From NCBI RefSeq assembly GCF_013372125.1, contig NZ_CP053826.1:1674001-1738000 (forward strand): a stretch of 64,000 nucleotides of DNA, in the 5' to 3' direction. The notes below the pieces were generated by a model. That model was not told where the DNA came from. It was given only the letters and a program-made list of their open reading frames with translations, and did not search any database. This DNA is from Campylobacter curvus (GTDB lineage: Bacteria > Campylobacterota > Campylobacteria > Campylobacterales > Campylobacteraceae). Below are positions 9,024 to 18,070 of the stretch, one piece after another (position 1 is the first letter of the stretch; each line of letters begins with the position of its first letter). The translations under genes were made by a program, and so were the position numbers.

Positions 9024-9032
9024 TGCTATAAT
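9024..9032 (+). promoter_or_regulatory. Extended -10 promoter of dcd
   Basis: TGCTATAAT (TG-N-TATAAT), 27 nt upstream of the dcd ATG, with AAGGA as ribosome site. Confidence 0.65.
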
Positions 9033-9058
9033 CGCTTAAATTTAATTAAGGATAAAAA

Positions 9059-9619
9059 ATGGGGCTAAAAAGCGACAGGTGGATACGCGAAAAGAGTTTG
9101 AATGAGCAAATGATTGTGCCCTTTTGCGAGGAACAAGTCGGGCGCGGGGTCGTGAGCTACGGCGTAAGCAGCTACGGATACGACATCCGCGTGGGAAACG
9201 AGTTTAAAATTTTTACAAACGTAGGCGGAACGGTCGTCGATCCCAAGAATTTCGACGAGAGAAATGTAGTCGATTTCGTCGGGGATGTCTGTATCGTGCC
9301 GCCAAATTCCTTTGCTCTCGCGCGCACGGTAGAGTATTTTAATATGCCTGATAATGTGCTTGCTATCTGCCTTGGCAAAAGTACATACGCGCGCTGCGGC
9401 ATCATCGTAAATGTAACTCCGTTTGAGCCAGGATTTAAGGGACATATCACGATCGAGATCTCAAACACGACGCCACTGCCGGCTAAAATTTATGCAAATG
9501 AGGGTATAGCGCAAGTGCTGTTTATCGAGGGTGACGAGCCTTGCGAGGTGACGTATGCCGACAAAAAGGGCAAATATCAAGCGCAAGAAGGGATAACACT
9601 GCCGAGGATATTAAAGTAA
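9059..9619 (+). CDS. dcd: dCTP deaminase
   Basis: A 186-residue enzyme converting dCTP to dUTP for thymidylate synthesis, in the dUTPase-like trimeric fold. The N-terminal [17 protein letters not shown] and the central [19 protein letters not shown] are family signatures. It follows an extended -10 promoter and an AAGGA site. Its place just before the flagellar glycosylation locus is as in C. jejuni Cj1292. Confidence 0.96.
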   Translation: MGLKSDRWIREKSLNEQMIVPFCEEQVGRGVVSYGVSSYGYDIRVGNEFKIFTNVGGTVVDPKNFDERNVVDFVGDVCIVPPNSFALARTVEYFNMPDNVLAICLGKSTYARCGIIVNVTPFEPGFKGHITIEISNTTPLPAKIYANEGIAQVLFIEGDEPCEVTYADKKGKYQAQEGITLPRILK

Positions 9620-9621
9620 AT

Positions 9622-9656
9622 TTATGGCATAAAATTTGCTTTATGGCATAAAATTT
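9622..9656 (+). repeat. 16-bp direct repeat overlapping the sigma54 site
   Basis: TTATGGCATAAAATTT occurs at 9622-9637 and again at 9641-9656 with 3 bases between. Only the first copy is followed by the GC needed for a -12 element. Confidence 0.85.
9625..9640 (+). promoter_or_regulatory. Sigma54 (RpoN) promoter for the flagellar glycosylation operon
   Basis: TGGCATAAAATTTGCT carries the invariant GG (9626-9627) and GC (9638-9639) exactly 10 bases apart and matches the TGGCAC-N4-TTGCT consensus well. The start of transcription would lie near 9651 and the maf ATG at 9678. RpoN controls many flagellar genes in Campylobacter, so the context fits. Confidence 0.6.
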
Positions 9657-9677
9657 AATAATCAAAAAGGGGTAAAT

Positions 9678-11681
9678 ATGGCAAGAGATAATGATGATAT
9701 CAGGCTTGGCGGTCTTAGTAAAATAGCCAAAGAAGAAAAAAAAGAAATCGAATTTAAGGGCATAGCAAATCCAATATTTGAAAAAAATTTGAATGCCCTA
9801 TTTCAACAAGACGAAATTTTAGCTGCAAGATTATTTAGTCTCTCATCCCAGGACAAATATGAGGTTTTTCAGGGAAGCGATATAATCGATATAAACATCA
9901 TCAACAAAAAAACTTTTAAATATATCTACGAAAACCCCGTTAAGGATATTGAAAATTTATTAGAAGAAACGCAAAGAAAATATAAAAGATACCCTGCACT
10001 ATTTTTTTACGGACTAGGAAACGGTATTTTTTACAAAGCGATATTAAAAAACGAAACACACAAAAGAATCATCGTAATAGAGCCAGACTTAGAGATCATA
10101 TATATAGTTTTAAATTTGATCGATTTTGCAGATGATTTAGCAAAAGAGCGACTGATTTTATTTTATTCGGAATTTACCACATATACACAGTTTTACTATC
10201 TTATTACTAAGCTTGATCTAAGTATGTATGCAAAAACTTACAACCTGATAATCCACACTAAATTTTACGACGACTTTGCGGATGATTACACTAGGATAAA
10301 CAAAGATATAACCAAGGCATTTTCTCACATGGCCGTTTCTCATGGCAACAGCATAGATGACCTTTTGATAGGAGTCAGGCAGCATATCGAAAATTTACCA
10401 AAGATGCTCACAAACTACTGCTATACAGACTTAGTTAAAAAGAGGCACGGATTAATGGATACTGCCGTCATCGTCTCTACTGGACCAAGCCTTGATAAGC
10501 AGCTTGAAACTCTCAAAAAATTTGCTCCCTTTGTGAGCATAATAAGCGTCGATGCCTCATATCCGATACTTGCAAGAAACGGCATAAAGCCTGACTACGT
10601 GACCTCGATCGAGCGAATGATCCCGACATCGACATTTTTTGAGAAAAAACACCCAAAAATCGACAAAGATATACACTTCGTAGTAGCATCAGTAACACAT
10701 AAACAAACTATAAAAAATATCTTACCGCGCCGTTTAGTTTTAACGATGCGTCCGCAAAACGAAGAGATGATGTATGGACTTAAAAGATACGGTTATTTAG
10801 GTGTAGGGCATAGCTGCGCAAATATGGGGTATCAGCTAGCTTACGCACTGGGGCATAAAAATATCGTATTCATTGGTCAAGATCTTGCCTTTGGCAAGGA
10901 TGGTGCCAGCCACGCAAAAGGTCATACCATAATGCAGCCAGATGAAAATTTATACACGACCGCTTATGGTGGCGAAGGAGAAGTGCGCACGACATATGTT
11001 TGGACGATCTTTAAAAATCAATTTGAAAACGATATCGAAGAGGCTAAAAGGGAAGACATAACTTCTTACAACTGCACAGAGGGTGGCGCCAGGATAAACG
11101 GTGCTATCGAACGTCCATTTTTAGAAGTAATGAACGAACTTTGCAAAGATAAGGTAGCCAAAAGACTCCCAAATATCCCAAAAACTAGCGACAAACAATC
11201 AAGCAAAGATATGCTAAAAGCCTATAAAACCATACAAGATAAAATTTCAGTTCAAACTCTAGTTAAGAATAAGATCGAACACACCTTCTTAGAAGTCGTG
11301 CCTAAAATAGACGAGATATTAAAAATTCGCAACGAAGGTAAAGTAAGTGAAAAACTTTTTTCGAGGCTTTTAAAGATAATAAAAACTATCGACAAAACAA
11401 AAGATTTCATCACGAGAAAAAAATATAAGCCTTACATAGAACATATCTTTCAAATCTCAGTCTTTTATCAAGAGCTTGAACTCGCCAAAATTTCCGTCGC
11501 TCCAAGCGATACTAAACTAGAAAAGGTAAATAAGCTAATAGAATGGGCTGAATTTCACAAATATTGGCTATTTTCCGCAGCCGGTGGGTTTGAAGCAGAT
11601 ATTCAAACTACGAAAAAAGCTGCCAAAAATCTCATAAATGAGCTTAAAAAACGTGGAATTTTGCCACAGAAGAAAAAATAA
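9678..11681 (+). CDS. Motility accessory factor (Maf, DUF115 family)
   Basis: A 667-residue protein of the Maf / PseE family, which lies in Campylobacter flagellar glycosylation loci and is thought to transfer nonulosonic acids from CMP-sugars onto flagellin. The core TAVIVSTGPSLDKQL and SIISVDASYPILARNGIKPDYV segments and the later FIGQDLAF are the DUF115 hallmarks. The start at 9678 is supported by AAGGGG and a sigma54 promoter upstream. The stop overlaps the legB ATG by one base. With the leg genes behind it, the likely donor is CMP-legionaminic acid. Confidence 0.88.
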   Translation: MARDNDDIRLGGLSKIAKEEKKEIEFKGIANPIFEKNLNALFQQDEILAARLFSLSSQDKYEVFQGSDIIDINIINKKTFKYIYENPVKDIENLLEETQRKYKRYPALFFYGLGNGIFYKAILKNETHKRIIVIEPDLEIIYIVLNLIDFADDLAKERLILFYSEFTTYTQFYYLITKLDLSMYAKTYNLIIHTKFYDDFADDYTRINKDITKAFSHMAVSHGNSIDDLLIGVRQHIENLPKMLTNYCYTDLVKKRHGLMDTAVIVSTGPSLDKQLETLKKFAPFVSIISVDASYPILARNGIKPDYVTSIERMIPTSTFFEKKHPKIDKDIHFVVASVTHKQTIKNILPRRLVLTMRPQNEEMMYGLKRYGYLGVGHSCANMGYQLAYALGHKNIVFIGQDLAFGKDGASHAKGHTIMQPDENLYTTAYGGEGEVRTTYVWTIFKNQFENDIEEAKREDITSYNCTEGGARINGAIERPFLEVMNELCKDKVAKRLPNIPKTSDKQSSKDMLKAYKTIQDKISVQTLVKNKIEHTFLEVVPKIDEILKIRNEGKVSEKLFSRLLKIIKTIDKTKDFITRKKYKPYIEHIFQISVFYQELELAKISVAPSDTKLEKVNKLIEWAEFHKYWLFSAAGGFEADIQTTKKAAKNLINELKKRGILPQKKK

Positions 11682-12865
11682 TGGAAATTTTAGATTTAAT
11701 AGGTAGGAAAAAAGAGCTTTTTGAAGATGATATAGCATTTTTTGAAGACAAGTTACGTGAAGTCATCGCAAATTCTAGCTTCTTAGTCATCGGTGCAGCA
11801 GGCTCCATAGGCTCTGCCGTGACTAAAGAAATTTTTAAAAGAGAGCCCAAAAAACTCTACGCAGTCGATATATCAGAAAATAATCTAGTCGAACTCGTAA
11901 GAGATATAAGAAGCGAATTTGGCTACATCAAGGGCGAATTCAAAACATTTGCGATAGATATTAAAAGTCATGAATTTGATGCTATGCTAGCTCAAAATAA
12001 TATTGACTATATTTTAAATTTATCAGCGCTTAAACACGTAAGAAGTGAAAAAGATCCTTTCACACTCATGCGAATGATCGAAACAAATATATTTAATACC
12101 GACAAAACATTAAAACAAGCTATTGAAAAAGGCAGCAAAAAATACTTTTGTGTCAGTACCGATAAAGCCGCAAATCCTGTAAATTTAATGGGTGCAAGCA
12201 AAAGGATAATGGAAATGTTTGCTATAAGACGTTCAAAAGACATCGACGTATCTATGGCTCGCTTTGCTAATGTAGCATTTAGCGACGGTTCGCTACTTTT
12301 TGGATTTAAAAAACGTATCGAAAAAGCCCAGCCCATAGTCGCTCCAAACGATGTGAAAAGATATTTCGTAACACCAAAAGAAAGTGGTGAGCTTTGCCTT
12401 ATGAGCTGTATATTTGGCGAAAATAGAGATATATTTTTTCCAAAACTAGATGAAAAGCTACATCTCATGACTTTTAGCGAGATAGCACAAAGGTATCTAA
12501 AAAGCTTAGGTTTCGAGCCATTTTTATGTGAAAGTGAAGACGAAGCTAGAAAGCTATCCAAAAATTTGCCCAAAAAAGGTCTTTATCCTTGTCTTTTTAC
12601 CCCTAGCGATACGACCGGCGAGAAAGATTTTGAAGAATTTTTTATGCAAGGAGAGCAGCTTGATCTAAATAAATTTCAAAGTATAGGCATCATTAAAAAC
12701 AAGATGACTATCGAAAGTAAGAAACTAGACGAATTTGAAATCAACATAAAAGCCATGCAAAATGGCTTAAAATGGCAAAAAGAAGATATATTAAAAGAGT
12801 TTTTTAAGCTGATCCCTGATTTTACGCATAAAGAAAAGAGAAAATATTTAGATGAAAAAATGTGA
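11681..12865 (+). CDS. legB: LegB-like nucleotide-sugar 4,6-dehydratase
   Basis: A 394-residue extended SDR. It has the NAD motif GAAGSIG (38-44), STDKA (159-163) and MGASK (170-174), with Met where most SDRs have Tyr, as in the FlaA1/PseB group. In the legionaminic pathway LegB acts on GDP-GlcNAc to give the 4-keto-6-deoxy sugar. It is followed by legC with a 14-nt overlap. The neighbours (legC, legI, legG, ptmE, legF) decide for LegB over PseB. Confidence 0.85.
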   Translation: MEILDLIGRKKELFEDDIAFFEDKLREVIANSSFLVIGAAGSIGSAVTKEIFKREPKKLYAVDISENNLVELVRDIRSEFGYIKGEFKTFAIDIKSHEFDAMLAQNNIDYILNLSALKHVRSEKDPFTLMRMIETNIFNTDKTLKQAIEKGSKKYFCVSTDKAANPVNLMGASKRIMEMFAIRRSKDIDVSMARFANVAFSDGSLLFGFKKRIEKAQPIVAPNDVKRYFVTPKESGELCLMSCIFGENRDIFFPKLDEKLHLMTFSEIAQRYLKSLGFEPFLCESEDEARKLSKNLPKKGLYPCLFTPSDTTGEKDFEEFFMQGEQLDLNKFQSIGIIKNKMTIESKKLDEFEINIKAMQNGLKWQKEDILKEFFKLIPDFTHKEKRKYLDEKM

Positions 12866-14003
12866 TTTTAACGAAATTTTGGACTTTATCAAGCAAACAT
12901 TTGGCAAAGATAAAGTCCCGCTTCATGAGCCCAAATTTATTGGCAACGAAAAAAAATATTTAACAGACTGCATCGACAGCGGTTTTGTTTCAAGCGTAGG
13001 CAAATATGTAAATGAATTTGAAAGCAAATTTGCCAAAATAGTAAATTCAAAATTTGCAGTAGCCACGAGCAACGCCACTTCTGCACTACATGTGGCACTC
13101 AAACTGGGCGGAGTTGGCTTAAATGACGAGGTCATAACCCAGCCATTAACCTTCATAGCAACTTGCAACGCTATAAGCTATCTAAATGCAAAGCCTATTT
13201 TTATTGATGTTGATTTAGACACATTGGGACTTAGCCCCACTTCGCTACAAAATTTTTTAGATAAAAACTGCGAGATAGCAGATGGCTTTTGCATAAATAA
13301 AACAAGCGGAAAGATCGTAAAAGCATGCCTGCCAATGCATACATTCGGACTTCCTTGCCGCATATCCGAGATAAAAGAAATTTGCGATACTTGGCATATA
13401 AATTTGATCGAAGATGCAGCCGAAAGCCTAGGAAGCTATTATAAAGGTAAGCACACAGGCACATTTGGCAAACTGGGCGCATTTAGCTTCAATGGCAACA
13501 AAATAGTCACGAGCGGTGGGGGAGGCGTGATCGTGACAGACGATGAAGCTTTGGCAAAAAGAGCCAAACATATCACGACCACGGCAAAAATGCCACATCC
13601 TTACGAATACGTTCATGACGAGATCGGCTTTAACTACCGTATGCCAAATTTAAATGCCGCCCTGCTCATAGCCCAGCTTGAAAATTTAGAAATATTTTTA
13701 AAAAGCAAGCGTGAGCTATCGCAAATTTATAGCGAATTTTTCGCCAAATTTGACGATATTAAATTTATAAATGAGCCATCAAATTCTCATTCAAATTTTT
13801 GGTTGAATGCTATTTTGCTTGAAAACAAAGACAAAAGAGACGAATTTTTAAAGCTAAGCAACGAAAATGGAGTTTGCACCCGCCCTATTTGGAGGCTTAT
13901 GAGTGAGCTTGATATGTTCAAAGATTGCCAAAAGGACGAGCTGAAAAACGCTAAATTTTTAAGCGACAGGATAGTAAATATCCCAAGCAGCGCGAGAATA
14001 TAA
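12852..14003 (+). CDS. legC: LegC-like sugar 4-aminotransferase
   Basis: A 383-residue PLP enzyme of the DegT/DnrJ/EryC1/StrS family that aminates C4 of the keto sugar made by LegB using glutamate. Asp in EDAAE (187-191) and Lys217 in SFNGNK are the expected PLP residues. The length and the C-terminal RPIWRLM segment fit LegC. The next gene, a legH remnant, starts directly at its stop codon. Confidence 0.88.
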   Translation: MKKCDFNEILDFIKQTFGKDKVPLHEPKFIGNEKKYLTDCIDSGFVSSVGKYVNEFESKFAKIVNSKFAVATSNATSALHVALKLGGVGLNDEVITQPLTFIATCNAISYLNAKPIFIDVDLDTLGLSPTSLQNFLDKNCEIADGFCINKTSGKIVKACLPMHTFGLPCRISEIKEICDTWHINLIEDAAESLGSYYKGKHTGTFGKLGAFSFNGNKIVTSGGGGVIVTDDEALAKRAKHITTTAKMPHPYEYVHDEIGFNYRMPNLNAALLIAQLENLEIFLKSKRELSQIYSEFFAKFDDIKFINEPSNSHSNFWLNAILLENKDKRDEFLKLSNENGVCTRPIWRLMSELDMFKDCQKDELKNAKFLSDRIVNIPSSARI

Positions 14004-14138
14004 ATGCAAGATATCGTTTTAGTAGGGGGCGGAGGGCATTGTAAAAGCGTCATAGACGTGATAGAGCTTGAAAATAAATTTAAAATTTTAGGCATCATAG
14101 ATACGGCGGAAAATGTCGGAAAAAAGATATTTGATTAG
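14004..14138 (+). pseudogene. legH: Truncated legH (N-terminal 44 codons only)
   Basis: MQDIVLVGGGGHCKSVIDVI and the following residues are the first part of a PglD/NeuD/LegH-type N-acetyltransferase (sugar-nucleotide binding half). The frame stops at TAG 14136-14138 after 44 codons. A full enzyme needs about 200 residues with a left-handed beta-helix, and nothing in the next bases continues it. It sits where legH is expected, directly after legC. Probably a deletion joined to the next gene. Confidence 0.75.
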
Positions 14139-14150
14139 GAGAGTACGAGC

Positions 14151-14825
14151 ATGATGATAGATATAAAAGCAAACAAACTATATATAATCGGTACTGGCGG
14201 GTTTGCTTCAGAAGTTACGGAGTATATTTTAGATATAGGATATCAGATAGATGGGTATTTTGATATAGACGATACAAATCACAAATATTATGGATATGAT
14301 GCACCATATTTATGAAATGAGGTAGATTTTATGTTTAAGCGAGGCGATAATATTGTCATAGCCATATCTGATTATAAAATTAGAAAACGTATATATACCA
14401 ATCTTAAAGGTAAGGGGTTAAATTTTCCAAATATTATTCACAAAAATACATTCATCTCACAATCATCCATTATCGGAGACGGTGCTATTTTATGTCCATT
14501 TGTGTCTATAACTTCAAATGCCAAGATAGGTAATAATTTTCAAGCAAATATATATAGCTACGTGGCGCATGATTGTATCATAGGTGATAATGTAACTTTT
14601 GCGCCCAGCGTTAAATGCAATGGCAATGTTATAGTCAAAGATAATGTTTATATGGGAACCGGCACTATTATCTATCAGGGCAAAAAAGATGAGCCGCTAG
14701 TCATAGGAGAAAGTGTCGTTATAGCAGCAGGTTCTGTCGTTACCAAAAATATACCAGATGGTATGAAAGTTTTTGGTAATCCAGCTATTGAATTTACAAG
14801 AGATAATATAAAAAGGAGAATGTAA
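14151..14825 (+). pseudogene. NeuD/LegH-type sugar acetyltransferase interrupted by an in-frame TGA
   Basis: From the ATG at 14151 (AGGAG before it) the frame reads KLYIIGTGGFASEVTEYIL, a NeuD-like N-terminal domain, to a TGA at 14313-14315. The same frame resumes as NEVDF and MFKRGDNIVIAISDY, then hexapeptide repeats (IIGDGAILCP, KIGNNFQAN, VAHDCIIGDN, GAGSVV-like AAGSVVTKNIPDG) to a TAA. An ATG at 14331 with GAGG 8 nt upstream could still start the 164-residue catalytic half. The gene is more AT-rich than its neighbours, which suggests separate acquisition. If functional it would supply the N-acetylation step of LegH. Confidence 0.7.
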
Positions 14826-14868
14826 TGGGTCTCTTTTTCTTAAATACTTTACTAGAAGCCATAAAAAT

Positions 14869-15867
14869 ATGAAAAAAGTATTTATAATCGCAGAAGCCGG
14901 AGTTAATCACAATGGAAGCATCGAACTAGCCAAAAAGCTCATAGACATCGCCGTAAAAGCCGGCGTGGATGCGGTAAAATTTCAGACATTTAAAACCGAG
15001 CTTTGTATCTCAAAAAATGCCGATAAAGCCGAGTATCAAAAAAAGACGACTGACACGAACGAAACCCAGTTTGAGATGATAAAAAAGCTTGAACTAAACC
15101 AAAGGGCGCACGAAGAGCTTTTGGCATATTGCGATAAAAAAAATATCACGTTTTTATCAACACCGTTTGATAGTGAAAGCATCAAACTTTTGGATAAACT
15201 TGGGTTAAAAATATTTAAAATCCCAAGCGGAGAGATTACAAATTTACCCTATCTAAAGCAGATCGCAAAGCTTGATAAAAATATTATCTTATCCACAGGT
15301 ATGGCAAATTTAGCAGAGATAGAACAAGCTATAAATGTCTTGATTTCAAACGGTACGAAACGGCAAAATATCAGCTTGCTTCACGCAAATACCCAGTATC
15401 CTACACCGATGCAAGACGTAAATTTAAACGCTATGAAAACCATGCAAGAAGCCTTTAAGCTACTGGTTGGATATAGCGATCATACGCTTGGTATCGAGGT
15501 GCCTATCGCCGCAGTCGCCATGGGAGCAACGATAATAGAAAAGCATTTCACTCTTGATAAAACGATGTCAGGACCCGATCACAAAGCAAGCCTTGAGCCA
15601 AATGAGCTAATCAGCATGGTAAAGGCGATACGAAACATAGAACTTGCGCTTGGCGACGGTATAAAAAAAGCAAGCAAAAGCGAGAGTGAAAATATCAAGA
15701 TAGCAAGAAAATCGATAGTCGCAAACTCACCTATAAAAAAAGGTGAAATTTTTAGCGAAAAAAATCTCGCCGTAAAACGCCCTGGAAGTGGCATAAGCCC
15801 TATGCGGTGGGACGAAGTTATAGGACAAAGAGCACAAAAAGACTACAAAGAAGATGAACTGATATGA
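14869..15867 (+). CDS. legI: N,N'-diacetyllegionaminic acid synthase (NeuB family)
   Basis: A 332-residue sialic-acid-synthase family enzyme that condenses 2,4-diacetamido-2,4,6-trideoxymannose with phosphoenolpyruvate. The N-terminal FIIAEAGVNHNGS, the central GYSDHTLG and EKHFTLDK, and a C-terminal antifreeze-like SAF domain (about 270-332, RSIVA to AVKRPG) are all present. It overlaps legG by 4 nt. Assignment to Leg rather than Neu or Pse follows from the surrounding ptm/leg genes. Confidence 0.9.
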   Translation: MKKVFIIAEAGVNHNGSIELAKKLIDIAVKAGVDAVKFQTFKTELCISKNADKAEYQKKTTDTNETQFEMIKKLELNQRAHEELLAYCDKKNITFLSTPFDSESIKLLDKLGLKIFKIPSGEITNLPYLKQIAKLDKNIILSTGMANLAEIEQAINVLISNGTKRQNISLLHANTQYPTPMQDVNLNAMKTMQEAFKLLVGYSDHTLGIEVPIAAVAMGATIIEKHFTLDKTMSGPDHKASLEPNELISMVKAIRNIELALGDGIKKASKSESENIKIARKSIVANSPIKKGEIFSEKNLAVKRPGSGISPMRWDEVIGQRAQKDYKEDELI

Positions 15868-17027
15868 GAAAAATTTGCGTCGTAACAGGGACAAGGGCTG
15901 AATACGGACTGCTTCATCCGCTTTTAAAAGCCGTGCAAGAAGAGGCAAATCTAAAACTTCAACTGATCGTCACGGGCATGCACCTAAGCCCTGAATTTGG
16001 GCTTACTTATAAAGAAATCCAAAAAGATTTTAAGATAGATAAAAAAATAGAGATGCTTTTAAGCTCAGATACCGCAGTCGGAATTTCAAAATCTATGGGG
16101 CTAGCACAAATAGGATTTAGCGATGCTTATGACGAGTTAAAGCCTGACATAGTAGTGCTTCTTGGCGATAGGTATGAAATTTTTGCTGCTGCGAGTGCTG
16201 CGATGATAGCGCAGATACCTATCGCTCATCTTTACGGCGGAGAGACGACGCAAGGAGCGTTTGACGAGTCTATACGCCACAGCATCACAAAGATGAGTCA
16301 TATTCATTTCGTATCGGCAGACGAATATAAAAACCGAGTCATCCAGCTTGGCGAAAACCCAAAATTTGTATTCAATGTCGGCGCACTTGGTGTAGAAAAT
16401 ATAAAAAAGCTAAATTTTATGTCACGTGATGAATTTGAAAAATTTATAAATTTCAAACTAAATAAAAAAAATATCATCGTCACATTTCATCCGGTCACAC
16501 TCGAAAATGCTACCGCGAAAGCTCAATTTGACGAAATTTTAAGCGCGATAAACGAACTAAAAGATACAAATATCATTTTTACAAAGGCAAACTCCGATAC
16601 GGACGGCAGGATAATAAACAAGATGATAGACGATTACGTCAAAAAAAATGCCGATAGATCCGTCGCATTCACATCTATGGGGCAAACTGGATATTTAAAT
16701 GCTTTAAAATTTGTAGATGTCGTAGTGGGGAATAGCTCAAGCGGCATCATGGAAGCCCCAAGCTTCAAAAAAGCGACGATAGACATAGGTGACAGACAAA
16801 AGGGGCGCATAAAAGCAAATAGCGTGATAGAGTGCGAGCCTATAAAAAATGAAATTTTAAAAGCTTTCAAAAAAGCCTACTCAAAAGAGTTTCAAAAAAA
16901 TTTAAAAAGCATATCAAATCCTTACGAGAACGGCAACACGAGCAGTAAAATAGTAAAAATTTTAAAAGAGATAAATTTAGACGGCATTTTAAAAAAGAAA
17001 TTTTACGATATAAAGGGAATTTCATGA
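15864..17027 (+). CDS. legG: Hydrolysing nucleotide-sugar 2-epimerase (NeuC family)
   Basis: A 387-residue GT-B fold enzyme. In the legionaminic pathway it removes GDP and inverts C2 to give the manno sugar used by LegI. Signatures are VVTGTRAEYGLLHPLL at the N-terminus, LLGDRYE, HLYGGETTQGA and VVGNSSSGIMEAP. The start overlaps legI by ATGA and its end overlaps ptmE in the same way, so the genes are coupled. Confidence 0.9.
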   Translation: MRKICVVTGTRAEYGLLHPLLKAVQEEANLKLQLIVTGMHLSPEFGLTYKEIQKDFKIDKKIEMLLSSDTAVGISKSMGLAQIGFSDAYDELKPDIVVLLGDRYEIFAAASAAMIAQIPIAHLYGGETTQGAFDESIRHSITKMSHIHFVSADEYKNRVIQLGENPKFVFNVGALGVENIKKLNFMSRDEFEKFINFKLNKKNIIVTFHPVTLENATAKAQFDEILSAINELKDTNIIFTKANSDTDGRIINKMIDDYVKKNADRSVAFTSMGQTGYLNALKFVDVVVGNSSSGIMEAPSFKKATIDIGDRQKGRIKANSVIECEPIKNEILKAFKKAYSKEFQKNLKSISNPYENGNTSSKIVKILKEINLDGILKKKFYDIKGIS

Positions 17028-18070
17028 AAACTATCGACAAAGTCAAGCTTGATATAAACTCGACCATAAAGCAAGCGCTACAAATCATACAAAACGGTGC
17101 TTTGCAAATCGCGCTGGTCGTAGATAAAGATGACAAACTAATAGGCACAATAACCGACGGCGATATAAGGCGCGGTCTGCTTAGCGGGCTTGATCTAAAC
17201 AGTAAGATAGAAAGCATCGTCTTTAAAAACCCGACCGTTGCCAACATCGGCGATACGAAAGATGAAATTTTAAAACTAGCCCTCGCAAAAAAGCTCCACA
17301 AAATCCCGGTAGTCGATGAAAACGGCGTGCTAGTAGGCATCCAAGAGATAGAAAATATCTTGATGCCGACTACAAAGCCAAACGCAGTCGTTTTGATGGT
17401 AGGCGGGCTTGGCACCAGGCTTCGCCCACTGACTGAAAATACTCCAAAGCCGATGCTAAAAGTAGGTGATAAGCCGATACTTCAAACGATAGTGGAGAGA
17501 TTCGCCGAGTATGGTTACACAGATATAAAAATGTGCGTAAATTTCAATGCCAAGGTCATTCAAAACTATTTTGGAGATGGGGGCAAATTTGGCGTAAATA
17601 TAGAATACATCTTAGAATCAAAAAGAATGGGCACAGCCGGTGCGCTAAGCCTGCTTAAAAAGACCCCTAGCGAGCCATTTTTCGTGATGAACGGCGATCT
17701 TCTTACTAATGTAAATTTTGAGCACATCCTAAACTATCATCTAGCAAATGACGCCACAGCCACGATGTGCGTGAGAGAGTATGACTATCAAGTGCCTTAT
17801 GGCGTAGTAAAAGTAAATGACAACAAAATCACATCCATCACCGAAAAACCTATCCACAAATTTTTTGTGAGTGCCGGCATCTATATGCTCTCACCAGATA
17901 TTTTAAACCTCATCCCAAAAGACGAATACTACGATATGCCAATGCTCTTTGACGCCCTGATAAAAAGCGGCAAAAACACGATCTCTTTCCCACTTCACGA
18001 ATACTGGATCGATATAGGCAGGATCGAAGAGTATCAAAAGGCAAACGAAGAATACGCAAAGATATTTTGA
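17024..18070 (+). CDS. ptmE: PtmE: CBS-domain glucosamine-1-phosphate guanylyltransferase
   Basis: A 348-residue fusion. Two CBS motifs (about 1-118, with ALVVDKDDKLIGTITDGDIRRG and KIPVVDENGVLVG) precede a nucleotidyltransferase domain with GGLGTRLRP (127-135). In C. jejuni PtmE makes the GDP-sugar that enters the legionaminic pathway, which is why this route uses GDP rather than UDP. The CBS pair may sense nucleotides. It overlaps both neighbours. Confidence 0.88.
   Translation: MKTIDKVKLDINSTIKQALQIIQNGALQIALVVDKDDKLIGTITDGDIRRGLLSGLDLNSKIESIVFKNPTVANIGDTKDEILKLALAKKLHKIPVVDENGVLVGIQEIENILMPTTKPNAVVLMVGGLGTRLRPLTENTPKPMLKVGDKPILQTIVERFAEYGYTDIKMCVNFNAKVIQNYFGDGGKFGVNIEYILESKRMGTAGALSLLKKTPSEPFFVMNGDLLTNVNFEHILNYHLANDATATMCVREYDYQVPYGVVKVNDNKITSITEKPIHKFFVSAGIYMLSPDILNLIPKDEYYDMPMLFDALIKSGKNTISFPLHEYWIDIGRIEEYQKANEEYAKIF

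Noticed and set aside
9622-9656. 16-bp direct repeat as an attachment site
   Set aside because: No integrase or foreign island is adjacent, and the repeat coincides with a sigma54 promoter.
12007-12573. 188-codon minus-strand frame
   Set aside because: Antisense shadow of legB, without family-like motifs.
13500-14030. Phase-variable poly-G tracts in the glycosylation locus
   Set aside because: The longest G runs are five bases, too short for slipped-strand switching of the Campylobacter kind.
14313-14315. TGA in the acetyltransferase gene as a selenocysteine codon, given tRNA-Sec in the window
   Set aside because: NeuD-type enzymes have no catalytic Sec or Cys here, and no SECIS-like hairpin is seen just after the TGA. 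A nonsense mutation is simpler.
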